DNA of 64,000 nucleotides from Pseudomonas sp. TNT3 (GTDB taxonomy: Bacteria; Pseudomonadota; Gammaproteobacteria; Pseudomonadales; Pseudomonadaceae): contig NZ_WFGV02000031.1 in NCBI RefSeq assembly GCF_010095445.2, positions 1 through 64,000 of the forward strand, written 5' to 3'. The position numbers and the translations under genes are program-made. This document shows, piece after piece, positions 8,809-18,646 of the stretch (position 1 is the stretch's first letter; each line of letters starts with the position of its first letter). The notes beneath the pieces are model-generated. The model saw only the letters and a list, made by a program, of their open reading frames with translations. It ran no database searches and was not told the DNA's origin.

Positions 8809-10005
8809 TTAGCTATTCGGCAACAACCGGCAAGTAATGCTCTTGATGTAGCGCGTTTCAGCAATCGCCGGGTGAACCGGATGATCCGGGCCCTGGCCGC
8901 CACGTTCCAGCATCTGGATATTGCGGTCCAGGTGGCGGGCGCTGGTCAGCAGGATGTTCTGCAGATCGTCTTCCGGCAGGTGCATCGAGCACGAAGCGCT
9001 GACCAGGATGCCGTCTTTGCTGAGCAGGCGCATGGCTTGCTCGTTCAGGCGACGGTAGGCGCCTTCGCCGTTTTTCATGTCTTTCTTGCGTTTGATGAAC
9101 GCCGGCGGATCGGCCACGATCACATCGAAGCGTTCTTCGCTGGCTTTCAGTTCTTTCAGGGCTTCGAAAACGTCGCCTTCGATGCAGGTCATTTTTTCGG
9201 CGAAACCGTTCAGGGCGGCGTTACGCTCGACACCGTCAAGGGCGAAGGCCGAAGCGTCGACGCAGAACACTTCGCTGGCGCCGAACGCGGCAGCTTGTAC
9301 GCCCCAGCCGCCGATGTAGCTGTACAGGTCGAGTACGCGTTTGCCTTTGGCGTACGGCGCCAGGCGAGCGCGGTTCATGCGGTGGTCATAGAACCAGCCG
9401 GTTTTCTGGCCCTGAATGACCGGCGCTTCGAATTTCACGCCGTTCTCTTCCAGCGCAACCCACTCCGGCACCAGGCCGAAAACGGTTTCGACGTAGCGGT
9501 TGAGGCCTTCGGCATCGCGTGCAGCGGAGTCGTTCTTGAACAGGATGCCGCTTGGCTTGAGCACTTGGGTCAATGCTGCGATCACGTCTTCTTTATGGGC
9601 TTCCATGGTCGCCGAGGCGATCTGGACGACCAGGATGTCGCCGAAACGGTCGACCACCAGGCCCGGCAGCAGGTCGGAATCGCCGTACACCAGGCGATAG
9701 AACGGCTTGTCGAACAGGCGATCACGCAGGGACAGGGCAACGTTCAGGCGGTGCACCAGCAGTGATTTGTCCAGCGGCAACTTGATGTCGCGCGACAGCA
9801 GACGGGCGCAGATCAGGTTGTTCGGGCTCATGGCAACGATGCCCAACGGCTTGCCGCCGGCGGCTTCGAGGATCGCCTGATCGCCGGCCTTGAAGCCGTG
9901 CAACGGGGTGGCGGCCACGTCGATTTCGTTGCTGTAGACCCACAGGTGGCCGTTTCGCAGGCGACGGTCGGCGTTGGCTTTGAGGCGCAGGCTAGGCAGG
10001 GACAT
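8809..10005 (-). CDS. rlmI: 23S rRNA (cytosine(1962)-C5)-methyltransferase RlmI
   Basis: The protein is an AdoMet-dependent methyltransferase. The 398-residue length matches E. coli RlmI (about 396). It has an N-terminal PUA-like part (LKANADRRLRNGHLWVYSNEID), the AdoMet loop VLDLYSYIGGWGVQAAAFGA and the catalytic motifs VIVADPPAFIKRKKD and VSASCSMHLP. The ATG at 10005 is chosen because it follows CCGGAG and begins the conserved region; the frame is open upstream to 10179 but runs through a REPIN. It modifies a cytosine of 23S rRNA. REPINs lie on both sides. Confidence 0.92.
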   Translation of the reverse strand: MSLPSLRLKANADRRLRNGHLWVYSNEIDVAATPLHGFKAGDQAILEAAGGKPLGIVAMSPNNLICARLLSRDIKLPLDKSLLVHRLNVALSLRDRLFDKPFYRLVYGDSDLLPGLVVDRFGDILVVQIASATMEAHKEDVIAALTQVLKPSGILFKNDSAARDAEGLNRYVETVFGLVPEWVALEENGVKFEAPVIQGQKTGWFYDHRMNRARLAPYAKGKRVLDLYSYIGGWGVQAAAFGASEVFCVDASAFALDGVERNAALNGFAEKMTCIEGDVFEALKELKASEERFDVIVADPPAFIKRKKDMKNGEGAYRRLNEQAMRLLSKDGILVSASCSMHLPEDDLQNILLTSARHLDRNIQMLERGGQGPDHPVHPAIAETRYIKSITCRLLPNS

Positions 10006-10073
10006 GACGTCGCTCCGGAAAAAAGAGCGGGAGTATAGCGTGTTGTACAGCGCCTCGGTTCCACTGATAGACC

Positions 10074-10180
10074 TGTGGCGAGGGAGCTTGTCGAATCGTC
10101 GCACCGTCCCGCTGGGCTGCGTAGCAGTCCCTCTTTTGGGGCCGCTTCGCGACCCAGCGGGAGCAAGCTCCCTCGCCACA
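10074..10180. repeat. REPIN-like inverted repeat, TGTGGCGAGGGAGCTTG type
   Basis: The outer arms TGTGGCGAGGGAGCTTG and CAAGCTCCCTCGCCACA and the inner pair CCCGCTGGG / CCCAGCGGG form a long hairpin. It lies between the rlmI start and the 3' end of the PfpI-like gene, so it probably sits at the end of neither transcript and near the rlmI promoter. Confidence 0.9.
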
Positions 10181-10238
10181 GTTACAGTACCGGATTAAGT
10201 GAACTGCATTCACCTCGCCACAGGGGTTTATGCCGAAT

Positions 10239-10784
10239 TCAAGATATGGCAGACAACGCGCCGATCAACTCCCGGTTAAACGCCGGAATATCATCCGGCT
10301 GACGGCTGCTGATGAGATTGCCGTCCTTGACCACCTCCTTGTCCACCCAGTTCGCGCCGGCGTTCACCAGATCATCCTTGAGTGTCTTGTAGCTGGTCAT
10401 GGTCTTGCCGTTGACCAATCCGGCCGATATCAGCAACCAGCCGCCATGACAGATCACGGCAATGGGCTTGCCGGCCGACGTTCCGGTCTTGACTAGGTGT
10501 TGGGCGTCCTGGTCGATACGGATGGTGTCGGAGTTCTGCACGCCGCCCGGCAGAACGACGGCGTCGTACTGATCGATGCTGGTGGCCTTGAAGGTACCGT
10601 CAACCTTGAAGTCGTCCGCGGGTTTGTCGTGATTCCAGCCTTTGACCTGGCCTTCCTCGGCCGACAGGATATCGACCTGAGCCCCGGCCTCTTCCAAAGC
10701 CTTCTTCGGCCCGGTGAGCTCGACCTGCTCAAAACCATCGGTCACCAGAATTGCGACACGTTTGCCATTCAGGGAATTGGACAT
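10239..10784 (-). CDS. pfpI: PfpI/DJ-1 family glutamine amidotransferase-like protein
   Basis: The 181-residue protein has the DJ-1/PfpI fold signature: KRVAILVTDGFEQVELTGP with the conserved Glu, then VVLPGGVQNSD, then the nucleophile elbow AVICHGGWLL with the catalytic cysteine. Family members act as stress-related proteases, deglycases or chaperones; substrate specificity cannot be read from sequence. The ATG at 10784 has AGGAG upstream. The corresponding P. aeruginosa gene (PA0355) is called pfpI, supporting the symbol by colinearity. It is divergent from the HDOD gene with 153 bases between starts. Confidence 0.88.
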   Translation of the reverse strand: MSNSLNGKRVAILVTDGFEQVELTGPKKALEEAGAQVDILSAEEGQVKGWNHDKPADDFKVDGTFKATSIDQYDAVVLPGGVQNSDTIRIDQDAQHLVKTGTSAGKPIAVICHGGWLLISAGLVNGKTMTSYKTLKDDLVNAGANWVDKEVVKDGNLISSRQPDDIPAFNRELIGALSAIS

Positions 10785-10937
10785 GAATACAGCTCCTGAC
10801 GTGAGTAAGTGGATGCCCGAGGGCATTACTCAGTCCGAAGCCTGCGCCTGAATGAAAGTTCCTCCGATGTGCCCGCTGGTGTGTCGGATCCAACTTCATA
10901 AAGGTTAGAATCGCCGCCTGTCCAAGAGCGTGTACTT

Positions 10938-11807
10938 ATGTCCCAAGAGCTGACCACCGAACAAATTCAACAGACCCTGCAAGGCATCAGCGTGCCGGCC
11001 CAGCCGCAGATCATGGTGGATTTGCAGATGGAGCAGTACATGCCGGACCCGGACCTGGAGGTGATCGCCAAGCTGATCTCCCAGGATCCCGGCCTCTCCG
11101 GCTCCCTGTTGAAAATCGTCAACTCGCCTTATTACGGTCTTTCCAACAAGATCGCCTCGATCCAGCGCGCAGTGAACCTGCTGGGCAGCCGGTCTGTCAT
11201 CAACCTGATCAACGCCATGTCGATCAAGGGCGAGATGAACGATGACACCATCGTGACGTTGAACCGTTTCTGGGATACCGCTCAGGACGTGGCGATGACC
11301 TGTCTGACCCTCGCCAAACGCATCGGTGGCCAGGCCGGTGACGAGGCCTATGCGCTGGGTTTGTTCCACGATTGTGGCGTGCCGCTGATGCTTCAGCGCT
11401 TCCCTGACTACATGAGCGTTCTGGAAAAGGCCTACGCCAATGCCAGCTCGGAATGCCGGGTAGTGGACACCGAGAACAGCCTGTTCAATACCAACCATGC
11501 AGTTGTCGGTTACTACACGGCCAAATCCTGGCGTTTGCCGGAACACGTCAGCCACGCCATCGCCAACCACCACAACGCCCTGGCGATTTTCAGTGACGAG
11601 TCCTCACGCAACAGTCAGCTGAAAAATCTGTTGGCGATTCTGAAAATGGCCGAGCATATTTGCGCGTCCTACCGAGTGCTGGGCAATCAAAAGATTGACC
11701 ATGAGTGGAACAGCATCAGCCATCTGGTGCTCGATTATGTCGGCCTCTCGGACTACGACTTCGAAACCCTCAAACAAACGATTCGCGACCTCGGCAATCA
11801 CCGCTGA
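10938..11807 (+). CDS. HDOD domain signalling protein
   Basis: A single HDOD domain fills most of the 289 residues: VPAQPQIMVDL, LISQDPGLSGSLLKIVNSPYYGL, IQRAVNLLGSRSVINLINA and a GLFHDCGVPLML segment where HD is present. HDOD proteins are degenerate HD-type modules that generally act in signalling rather than hydrolysis, so no catalytic role is assigned. There is no receiver, GGDEF or EAL partner domain. The gene precedes mutM in the same direction with 42 bases between them and may share its transcript. Confidence 0.9.
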   Translation: MSQELTTEQIQQTLQGISVPAQPQIMVDLQMEQYMPDPDLEVIAKLISQDPGLSGSLLKIVNSPYYGLSNKIASIQRAVNLLGSRSVINLINAMSIKGEMNDDTIVTLNRFWDTAQDVAMTCLTLAKRIGGQAGDEAYALGLFHDCGVPLMLQRFPDYMSVLEKAYANASSECRVVDTENSLFNTNHAVVGYYTAKSWRLPEHVSHAIANHHNALAIFSDESSRNSQLKNLLAILKMAEHICASYRVLGNQKIDHEWNSISHLVLDYVGLSDYDFETLKQTIRDLGNHR

Positions 11808-11849
11808 GTATTGAACCTCCTCTGATCCAGAGCCTGATTCGAGAGCGCC

Positions 11850-12662
11850 ATGCCTGAACTGCCGGAAGTCGAAACCACCCGCCGCGGGATTGCCCCGCAC
11901 CTGGAAGGACAGCGTGTCAGTCGGGTCATTGTGCGTGATCGCCGGCTGCGTTGGCCGATTCCCGAAGACCTGGATGTTCGGCTGTCCGGCCAGCGCATCG
12001 TGCTGGTGGAGCGCCGTGCCAAATACCTGCTGATCAATGCCGAAGTCGGCACCTTGATCAGCCATTTGGGCATGTCCGGGAATCTGCGCCTGGTGGAAGC
12101 CGGTTCGCCGGCGGCCAAGCATGAGCATGTGGACATCGAGCTGGAGTCCGGTCTGGCGCTGCGTTACACCGATCCACGGCGCTTTGGTGCAATGCTCTGG
12201 AGTCTTGATCCGCTCAATCACGAACTGCTGATTCGCCTGGGGCCGGAGCCGTTGACCGACTTTTTCGACGGCGAGCGTTTGTTTCAGCAGTCCCGCGGGC
12301 GTTCGATGGCCGTGAAACCGTTCATCATGGATAACGCGGTGGTGGTGGGCGTGGGCAATATCTACGCGACCGAGGCACTGTTCGCTGCCGGTATCGACCC
12401 GCGGCGCGAGGCCAAGAGCATTTCCCGGGCGCGCTATTTGAAACTCGCGATCGAGATCAAGCGCATCCTCATCCATGCCATCGAACGTGGCGGCACGACG
12501 TTGCGGGACTTCATCGGCGGTGACGGTCAGCCCGGCTATTTTCAGCAAGAACTGTTCGTCTACGGCCGAGCGGGCGAGCACTGCAAAGTCTGCGGGACCG
12601 GGCTGCGGGACGTGAAGCTGGGTCAGCGCGCCAGCGTCTTTTGCCCACGCTGCCAGACCTGA
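11850..12662 (+). CDS. mutM: Formamidopyrimidine-DNA glycosylase (Fpg)
   Basis: This bifunctional DNA glycosylase/AP lyase removes 8-oxoguanine and formamidopyrimidines. All hallmarks are present in 270 residues: N-terminal [13 protein letters not shown] (Pro2 nucleophile and Glu3 after Met removal), the helix-two-turn-helix region [15 protein letters not shown], and a C-terminal zinc finger [16 protein letters not shown]...CPRC. Length and start are canonical. It protects against oxidative mutagenesis together with MutY and MutT, which are not in this window. Confidence 0.98.
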   Translation: MPELPEVETTRRGIAPHLEGQRVSRVIVRDRRLRWPIPEDLDVRLSGQRIVLVERRAKYLLINAEVGTLISHLGMSGNLRLVEAGSPAAKHEHVDIELESGLALRYTDPRRFGAMLWSLDPLNHELLIRLGPEPLTDFFDGERLFQQSRGRSMAVKPFIMDNAVVVGVGNIYATEALFAAGIDPRREAKSISRARYLKLAIEIKRILIHAIERGGTTLRDFIGGDGQPGYFQQELFVYGRAGEHCKVCGTGLRDVKLGQRASVFCPRCQT

Positions 12663-12716
12663 AAACGTCAACGGTCTATAGTCACAGTTCTCACTGCCTA
12701 GCCGAAGGACCGTGCC

Positions 12717-13040
12717 ATGAATTCGTTTCGAACCCTTGCCGTCGTTTTACTGCTGAGCATCGCCGCGCCGGTGCTGGCGGACAGTAGCGGCAGCGGTGAT
12801 CCCCGTTACACCATCCAGAACCCCCCGGCTTACGCCATGATCGGTGACTTGCTGATCGCCCGGCCTTTGCTGGTTGTGGCGACGGTCATCGGTGCAGGAG
12901 CGTTTGTGCTGTCGTTGCCGTTCACCGCGCTGGGTGGCGGGATTGGCGATGCGGGGCAGGCGCTGGTGGTTGATCCGGCGAAGGCGGCGTTTGTGCGGTG
13001 TCTGGGGTGTATCGGGGAGGGGTTCGAGCAGCGGGAGTGA
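12717..13040 (+). CDS. Small exported or membrane protein of unknown function
   Basis: The 107-residue product begins with a signal peptide ([20 protein letters not shown], then ADSS). A short polar stretch and one hydrophobic segment follow (about residues 46-72, [20 protein letters not shown]). The C-terminus has a CLGCIGEG pair of cysteines near residue 97. I do not recognise the family with confidence; similar Pseudomonas proteins are sometimes labelled multidrug transporter without support. It follows mutM by 54 bases and precedes a REP pair. Confidence 0.75.
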   Translation: MNSFRTLAVVLLLSIAAPVLADSSGSGDPRYTIQNPPAYAMIGDLLIARPLLVVATVIGAGAFVLSLPFTALGGGIGDAGQALVVDPAKAAFVRCLGCIGEGFEQRE

Positions 13041-13073
13041 CTTCAGTTACCTCAGCGGTGTACCTGATGGCCC

Positions 13074-13150
13074 CATCGCGAGCAGGCTCACTCCTACACT
13101 TGATCTGCGTCGTCCGCGAGACCCCTGTGGGAGCGAGCCTGCTCGCGGTG
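13074..13150. repeat. REP pair in outward orientation
   Basis: ATCGCGAGCAGGCTCACTCC and GTGGGAGCGAGCCTGCTCGC are two REP cores with a spacer of about 30 bases. The orientation is opposite to the standard REPINs at 5791 or 8032, so the pair would be a relic or a different arrangement. It lies between convergent genes. Confidence 0.8.
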
Positions 13151-13174
13151 GCGTCAGGACAGACGCCGTAATGT

Positions 13175-14095
<921 letters not shown>

Positions 14096-14123
14096 CTATA
14101 GACGATGGGAATATTCCTCGTTT

Positions 14124-15719
14124 TCATGGGTTTTTTAAACGATCCGCCAATGAAGTCGCCAATTGCGCCGTCAACCCGTAGACCGACAACTGCGGGTTTG
14201 CGCCAATGCTGGTGGGGAATAGCGAACCGTCATGGATCGACAGATTGCTGATCTGGTGATGACGACCCAGGCTGTCGGTCACGGCGTTTTTCGGGTCTTC
14301 GCCCATGGCGCAACCGCCCATCACATGGGCGCTGCCCAATCGCGTGCGATACAGCTCAAGGCTCAAGCTGTCGATCAGCGTGCGCGCTTCGGCCAGGGTT
14401 TTCACGTAACGAGCGTCGGCGTGCATGGGCATGACGGCCTTGGCGCCACCGGCAAACTGGATCTCGGCCATGCTATGGAATGCCCGGCGTAACCCGTCCC
14501 AGGCATAGGCTGAAACCTGGTAGTCGAGCACCGGCGTGTCGTCACCGCGCAGTTCGACGCTGCCCCCGGGGCTGTCCGGGTGAAAGCCATCGCGCAGCAG
14601 TGCGAGCATGGCGTGGGTGTGCGGCAGGTTTTCCATGTGTTGCGCGCTTTCCTTGCCCAAGCCACCGAGCAGGGTGGCGGCCAGCGCCGGGTGCAATGGC
14701 GGTACTTCGAGTTTGTAGGACATCTTGCCGGTGGCGCCGTCCGGCCACTGGAAATGGTCGGAGTAAATTGACTGCGGCGCGCCGTAGAACGGGTTGATCA
14801 CCTCGTCAAACAACCCGGCGGACATGTTGACCAGATGCAGGAAGGTGCGTTTGCCCAAACGCTTGTGGGGATCGGGTGCGTCTGAGCGCAGCAGTAGGGC
14901 GGGGCTGTTGATTCCGCCGCCGGCCAACACGTAATGCCGGGCCTTGACCGTGATGGTTTTGCCGGTTGGCGCAACGCAACGATCATCCATCGCGACGCAC
15001 GTGAGGCCGGTGACTTTGCCATCCTTGATCGACAGTTTCTCTGCGCGGGCGAGATACAGCAGTTCCCCACCTTTTTCGAGGGTCGCGGGAATGGTCGTCA
15101 CCAGCATCGATTGTTTGGCATTGGTGGGGCAGCCCATGCCGCAGTAACCGAGGTTCCAGCAGCCACGCACATTCCGCGGGATCACATGCCAGGCGTAGCC
15201 AAGTTTTTCGCAGCCTTTGCGTATCACGTCATTGTTGGCGTTGGGTGGCACCATCCACGGGGCAACCCCCAGGCGCTGCTCCATTTTTTCAAACCACGGG
15301 GCCATCTCGGCCGGGCTATGGCCTTTGACGTCGTGTTCCTTGGCCCAGTGGTCGAGCGTCGGGGCAGGGGTGCGGAAACTCGATGTCCAGTTGATCAGCG
15401 TGGTGCCACCGACTGCGCGGCCCTGAAGGATGGTGATGGCGCCGTCCTTGCTCATGCGACCGATACCTTCCTGATAAAGGCTGGTGTAGGCCTGGTCTTC
15501 GAGCATTTTGAAGTCGCTGCTGGTCTTGAGCGGGCCTTCTTCGATGAGCAATACCTTGTAGCCTGCAGCGCTGAGGATTTCTGCGGTGGTGCCGCCGCCC
15601 GCGCCGCTGCCGATGATCGCCACGTCGGCTTCGAGGGTCAGGTCCTGGGTCAGTTGCGCGCCGTTGTAGGTTTTCCAGCCGCGGGCCAGGCCTTCACGGA
15701 ACGGATCGGGTACGGGCAT
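14124..15719 (-). CDS. laoA: GMC-family FAD long-chain alcohol dehydrogenase LaoA
   Basis: This 531-residue GMC oxidoreductase has the dinucleotide-binding motif VAIIGSGAGGGTTAEILSAA (about residues 33-52), the GRAVGGTTLINWTSSFR segment, and the C-terminal half HVMGGCAMGEDPKN followed by NPQLSVYGLTAQLA. Its position, neighbours and family match P. aeruginosa PA0364, described as LaoA of the LaoABCR system that oxidises long-chain alcohols derived from alkyl sulfates and alkanes. It is last in a minus-strand set laoC-laoB-laoA. I infer that it passes aldehydes to LaoC. A cysteine-rich NLGYCGMGCPTNAKQ segment near residue 190 is typical of this GMC branch. Confidence 0.88.
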   Translation of the reverse strand: MPVPDPFREGLARGWKTYNGAQLTQDLTLEADVAIIGSGAGGGTTAEILSAAGYKVLLIEEGPLKTSSDFKMLEDQAYTSLYQEGIGRMSKDGAITILQGRAVGGTTLINWTSSFRTPAPTLDHWAKEHDVKGHSPAEMAPWFEKMEQRLGVAPWMVPPNANNDVIRKGCEKLGYAWHVIPRNVRGCWNLGYCGMGCPTNAKQSMLVTTIPATLEKGGELLYLARAEKLSIKDGKVTGLTCVAMDDRCVAPTGKTITVKARHYVLAGGGINSPALLLRSDAPDPHKRLGKRTFLHLVNMSAGLFDEVINPFYGAPQSIYSDHFQWPDGATGKMSYKLEVPPLHPALAATLLGGLGKESAQHMENLPHTHAMLALLRDGFHPDSPGGSVELRGDDTPVLDYQVSAYAWDGLRRAFHSMAEIQFAGGAKAVMPMHADARYVKTLAEARTLIDSLSLELYRTRLGSAHVMGGCAMGEDPKNAVTDSLGRHHQISNLSIHDGSLFPTSIGANPQLSVYGLTAQLATSLADRLKNP

Positions 15720-15788
15720 GTTCAGGTTCTCGTTATTATTTTAAGTTCGGTGGTGTGGCGGCATTCCGACGATGGGGGCGCCACGGTT

Positions 15789-16334
15789 TCAAACGGCAGG
15801 CGGCCCCGGATACCCACAATGCGCCCAGGATTCCCGCCGGCTGTACCAGGCCATCATCACCAATTGCAGCAGCGAGCTGTGCCCCATGCGCAACAGGCTT
15901 AAAGAACTGTTTTCCCAGCGATGGAGAAACTGCCGAATCTCATCTGCGCTGGCGTTTTCCCAACTTCCCCAGATCCCGGTCAGCGGTCCGCGAGTGACCG
16001 ACATTCCGAGCACATCGAACAGCTGCTGCGTCAGCTTGAGCATTTCCGGCGACAGGTGATTGAGGCTGTTATCCAGGGTCTTGAGGGTGCCTTCGACGGC
16101 GGCCGGCATTTTCTCGGCCGCCACCGCGCCGTCGATCATCACCGGGATCAGCGCCCGTAAAAACAGCAGGTCACCGCGACGTAACAAAGCGAAACCGCTG
16201 GCTGGGGTGCTGGAGGAGCAGCCGCTGAGGCTCGCACCCAATCCAGCCGTGGCCAGAAAGGCGCTGGCGCCCAGGCTGAATTTAAGCAGCCCGCGTCGTG
16301 ACAGGGCGGGTGTATCGGAAAGGCTGGGGCTCAT
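15789..16334 (-). CDS. laoB: Tat-exported small subunit LaoB (gluconate 2-dehydrogenase subunit 3-like)
   Basis: The 181-residue protein begins with a twin-arginine signal, SRRGLLKFSLGASAFL, ending in a lipobox-like LSGC. The mature part resembles the small gamma-type subunit paired with GMC dehydrogenases (FLRALIPVMIDGAV, LTGIWGSWENASADE). Such subunits often carry the Tat signal for the whole complex, so LaoA, which lacks a signal peptide, could be exported with it; this is inference. It sits between laoC and laoA with gaps of 28 and 69 bases. It corresponds to PA0365 (LaoB) by position. Confidence 0.83.
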   Translation of the reverse strand: MSPSLSDTPALSRRGLLKFSLGASAFLATAGLGASLSGCSSSTPASGFALLRRGDLLFLRALIPVMIDGAVAAEKMPAAVEGTLKTLDNSLNHLSPEMLKLTQQLFDVLGMSVTRGPLTGIWGSWENASADEIRQFLHRWENSSLSLLRMGHSSLLQLVMMAWYSRRESWAHCGYPGPPAV

Positions 16335-16362
16335 TGTTTTTATTACCCGGCGGTGATGATCG

Positions 16363-17793
16363 TTAGCGAATAAACAATTTCTGGATCAGTTTCTGAATGG
16401 CTTTTCCGTACGGCGGATAAATCAGCTTCGCCGCGTTGAAGCGCTGTTTGATCAGCACGCCCTTGGCTTTGCTGAAGGTCAGGAAACCCTCATGGCCGTG
16501 GTAATGCCCCATCCCGGAAGCGCCAATCCCGCCGAACGGCATATCGTCCTGGGCGACATGCAGCAACGTGTCGTTCAAGCAGACACCGCCGGAATGGGTT
16601 TCGTGGAGCACGCGATTCTGTTCGCGCTTGTTGTAGCCGAAGTAGTAAAGCGCCAGTGGGCGCGGGCGCTGGTTGATGTAGGCAAAGGCTTCATCAAGAT
16701 CGGTGTAAGGCACAACCGGCAGCAACGGACCGAAGATCTCGTCCTGCATCACGGTCATGTCGTCGCTGACGTTAAGCAGCAAGCTATGACTCATGCGGCG
16801 TGCCTGACCCTGGTCGAACAACGGAATCAGCAGCGCACCCTTGCTGGTGGCATCGCTGATGTAGCCGTTGAGCCTGGCCAGCTGTCGGTCATTGATAATC
16901 GCGGTGTAGTCCGGGTTGTCGGTCAGTGTCGGATAGAACCCACGCACTGCCTGACGATAAGCTTCGACGAACGCTCCGACGCGCGCTTCCGGTACCAATA
17001 CGTAGTCCGGGGCCACGCAGGTTTGTCCGGCATTGAGGGTTTTGCCGAAAGCGATGCGTTCCGCAGCGTCCTTGAGCGGGACGTCGTGGGAAACGATAGC
17101 CGGGGATTTGCCGCCCAGTTCCAGGGTCACGGGCGTCAGGTTTTCCGCCGCCGCACGCATCACATGTTTGCCGATGCTGGTGGAACCAGTGAACAACAGG
17201 TGATCAAAAGGTAGCCGGGAGAACGCCACGCCGACGTCAGCCTCGCCCAGCACAACACCCACCAGATCCTGTGGAAAGATCCGGCCCAGCAGTTCCTTGA
17301 GCAGTAATCCGGTGGCGGGTGTCGATTCGCTCAGCTTGAGCATCACCCGATTGCCTGCCGACAGCGCCCCCGCCAGCGGCCCGATAGCCAGATACAGCGG
17401 GTAGTTCCACGGCACGATCACACCGACCACACCCAGCGGTTGATAAACGACTTTGGCCGATGCGGGCTGAAAGGCAACCCCGACTTTTCGCCGCGAGGCT
17501 TTCATCCAGCCTTTGAGGTGCTGGCTGGCGTAATGAATGCCATGCAGGCTTGGCATCAGTTCGGCGAGCAGGGTTTCATCGGCGCTGCGGTGGCTGAAGT
17601 CCTGGCTGATGGCGTCGATCAGTGCCTGGCGTTCGTCGCTCAACAGGTCCCGCAGTGCTTTGAGCCATTGCTGGCGCTGGGCTGCCGGCGGCATCGGGTT
17701 GGCTGCGTAGGCGGCGCGCTGAGCGTCGAACAGGGTTCGAAGTTCATCCAGCGGCTGCTGTAAGTCTTGCAGGTAAGCGATGTCAGCGGTCAT
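16363..17793 (-). CDS. laoC: Aldehyde dehydrogenase LaoC (coniferyl aldehyde dehydrogenase-like)
   Basis: This 476-residue NAD(P)-dependent aldehyde dehydrogenase has the catalytic glutamate motif VTLELGGKSPAIV and the nucleophile cysteine in LNAGQTCVAPDYVLV. It has an N-terminal coenzyme fold (VIVPWNYPLYLAIGPLAGAL) and the fatty-aldehyde-type C-terminus ending in a hydrophobic/basic helix (PYGKAIQKLIQKLFIR), which may associate with the membrane. The ATG at 17793 has GGAG 9 bases upstream; an ATG at 17826 also exists but overlaps the candidate operator. PA0366 at the same position is LaoC, which oxidises long-chain aldehydes to fatty acids. Confidence 0.88.
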   Translation of the reverse strand: MTADIAYLQDLQQPLDELRTLFDAQRAAYAANPMPPAAQRQQWLKALRDLLSDERQALIDAISQDFSHRSADETLLAELMPSLHGIHYASQHLKGWMKASRRKVGVAFQPASAKVVYQPLGVVGVIVPWNYPLYLAIGPLAGALSAGNRVMLKLSESTPATGLLLKELLGRIFPQDLVGVVLGEADVGVAFSRLPFDHLLFTGSTSIGKHVMRAAAENLTPVTLELGGKSPAIVSHDVPLKDAAERIAFGKTLNAGQTCVAPDYVLVPEARVGAFVEAYRQAVRGFYPTLTDNPDYTAIINDRQLARLNGYISDATSKGALLIPLFDQGQARRMSHSLLLNVSDDMTVMQDEIFGPLLPVVPYTDLDEAFAYINQRPRPLALYYFGYNKREQNRVLHETHSGGVCLNDTLLHVAQDDMPFGGIGASGMGHYHGHEGFLTFSKAKGVLIKQRFNAAKLIYPPYGKAIQKLIQKLFIR

Positions 17794-17824
17794 GGCCAGC
17801 TCCGGATTTTTATTGTACTGAAAC

Positions 17825-17852
17825 ACTTTTTAGAGTCTATGCTCTATAAAGT
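17825..17852. promoter_or_regulatory. Candidate LaoR operator, 28-bp palindrome
   Basis: ACTTTTTAGAG (17825-17835) and CTCTATAAAGT (17842-17852) are inverted arms matching at 10 of 11 positions around six bases. The site lies in the 148-base divergent region between laoC and the TetR-family gene laoR, 32 bases before the laoC start. TetR repressors bind such palindromes over their own and target promoters; binding by LaoR is inference. Confidence 0.65.
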
Positions 17853-17941
17853 CAAATGACATCCTGGCGCAGCTTTGTTTTATCCCATCGTGGATAGGTC
17901 GTAAGATGCCCTTCATCGCACTCTGAATTTAAGCTCAAGCC

Positions 17942-18631
17942 ATGGCCCCTCGAATAAAAACCAGCGAGCGCATCGTGCAGAACAGCCTGGAGCTGTTCAA
18001 TCAGCAAGGCGAACGCAGCATCAGCACCAATCACATTGCCGCCCACATGGAGATCTCTCCGGGCAACCTGTACTACCACTTTCCTAACAAGCAGGCGATT
18101 ATCGCCGTGCTGTTCAGCGAGTATGAAAGCCTGGTGGACAGCTTCCTGCGCCCGCCTCAGGGCCGTGCTTCGACGGTGGAAGACAAGCGCTTCTATCTGA
18201 AGGAACTGCTCGCGGCGATGTGGCGCTACCGGTTTCTACACCGCGACCTCGAGCACTTGCTCGACAGCGATCCGGAACTGGCCGCCCGTTATCGGCGCTT
18301 TTCCCAGCGCTGCCTGATTTACGGCACGCACATCTACGCCGCCTTCGTCGACGCCGGCATCCTGCGCATGGACAAGGTGCAGATCGAATCCCTGACCCTG
18401 AATGCCTGGATCATCCTCACGTCGTGGGTGCGTTTTCTGTGCACCACGCGGGAAAACTCCAATCACTTGAGCGAGCAAGCCATCAAGCGTGGCGTGTATC
18501 AGGTGCTGGTGCTTGAAGCCGGTTTTGTCACGGATGAGGCGCGCGACGCGGTCAACGCGTTGTATGAGGAGTTTTACGTGCCGCTGGGTCAGGCGCTGGA
18601 AGAAGTGCAACCGGAATCAGAACCGCTTTAA
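17942..18631 (+). CDS. laoR: TetR-family transcriptional regulator LaoR
   Basis: The 229-residue protein has an N-terminal TetR helix-turn-helix: IVQNSLELFNQQGERSISTN, then IAAHMEISPGNLYYHFPNKQ (about residues 12-52). The ligand-binding domain contains ELLAAMWRYRFLHRDLEHLL, typical of a TetR branch near fatty-acid and alcohol genes. It is divergent from laoC and corresponds to PA0367, the repressor of the long-chain alcohol genes. An acyl-CoA or alcohol-derived inducer is plausible but not visible in sequence. The next gene, the sulfurtransferase, follows after 15 bases and may be co-transcribed. Confidence 0.88.
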   Translation: MAPRIKTSERIVQNSLELFNQQGERSISTNHIAAHMEISPGNLYYHFPNKQAIIAVLFSEYESLVDSFLRPPQGRASTVEDKRFYLKELLAAMWRYRFLHRDLEHLLDSDPELAARYRRFSQRCLIYGTHIYAAFVDAGILRMDKVQIESLTLNAWIILTSWVRFLCTTRENSNHLSEQAIKRGVYQVLVLEAGFVTDEARDAVNALYEEFYVPLGQALEEVQPESEPL

Positions 18632-18646
18632 TCACAGGAGCCTGTT

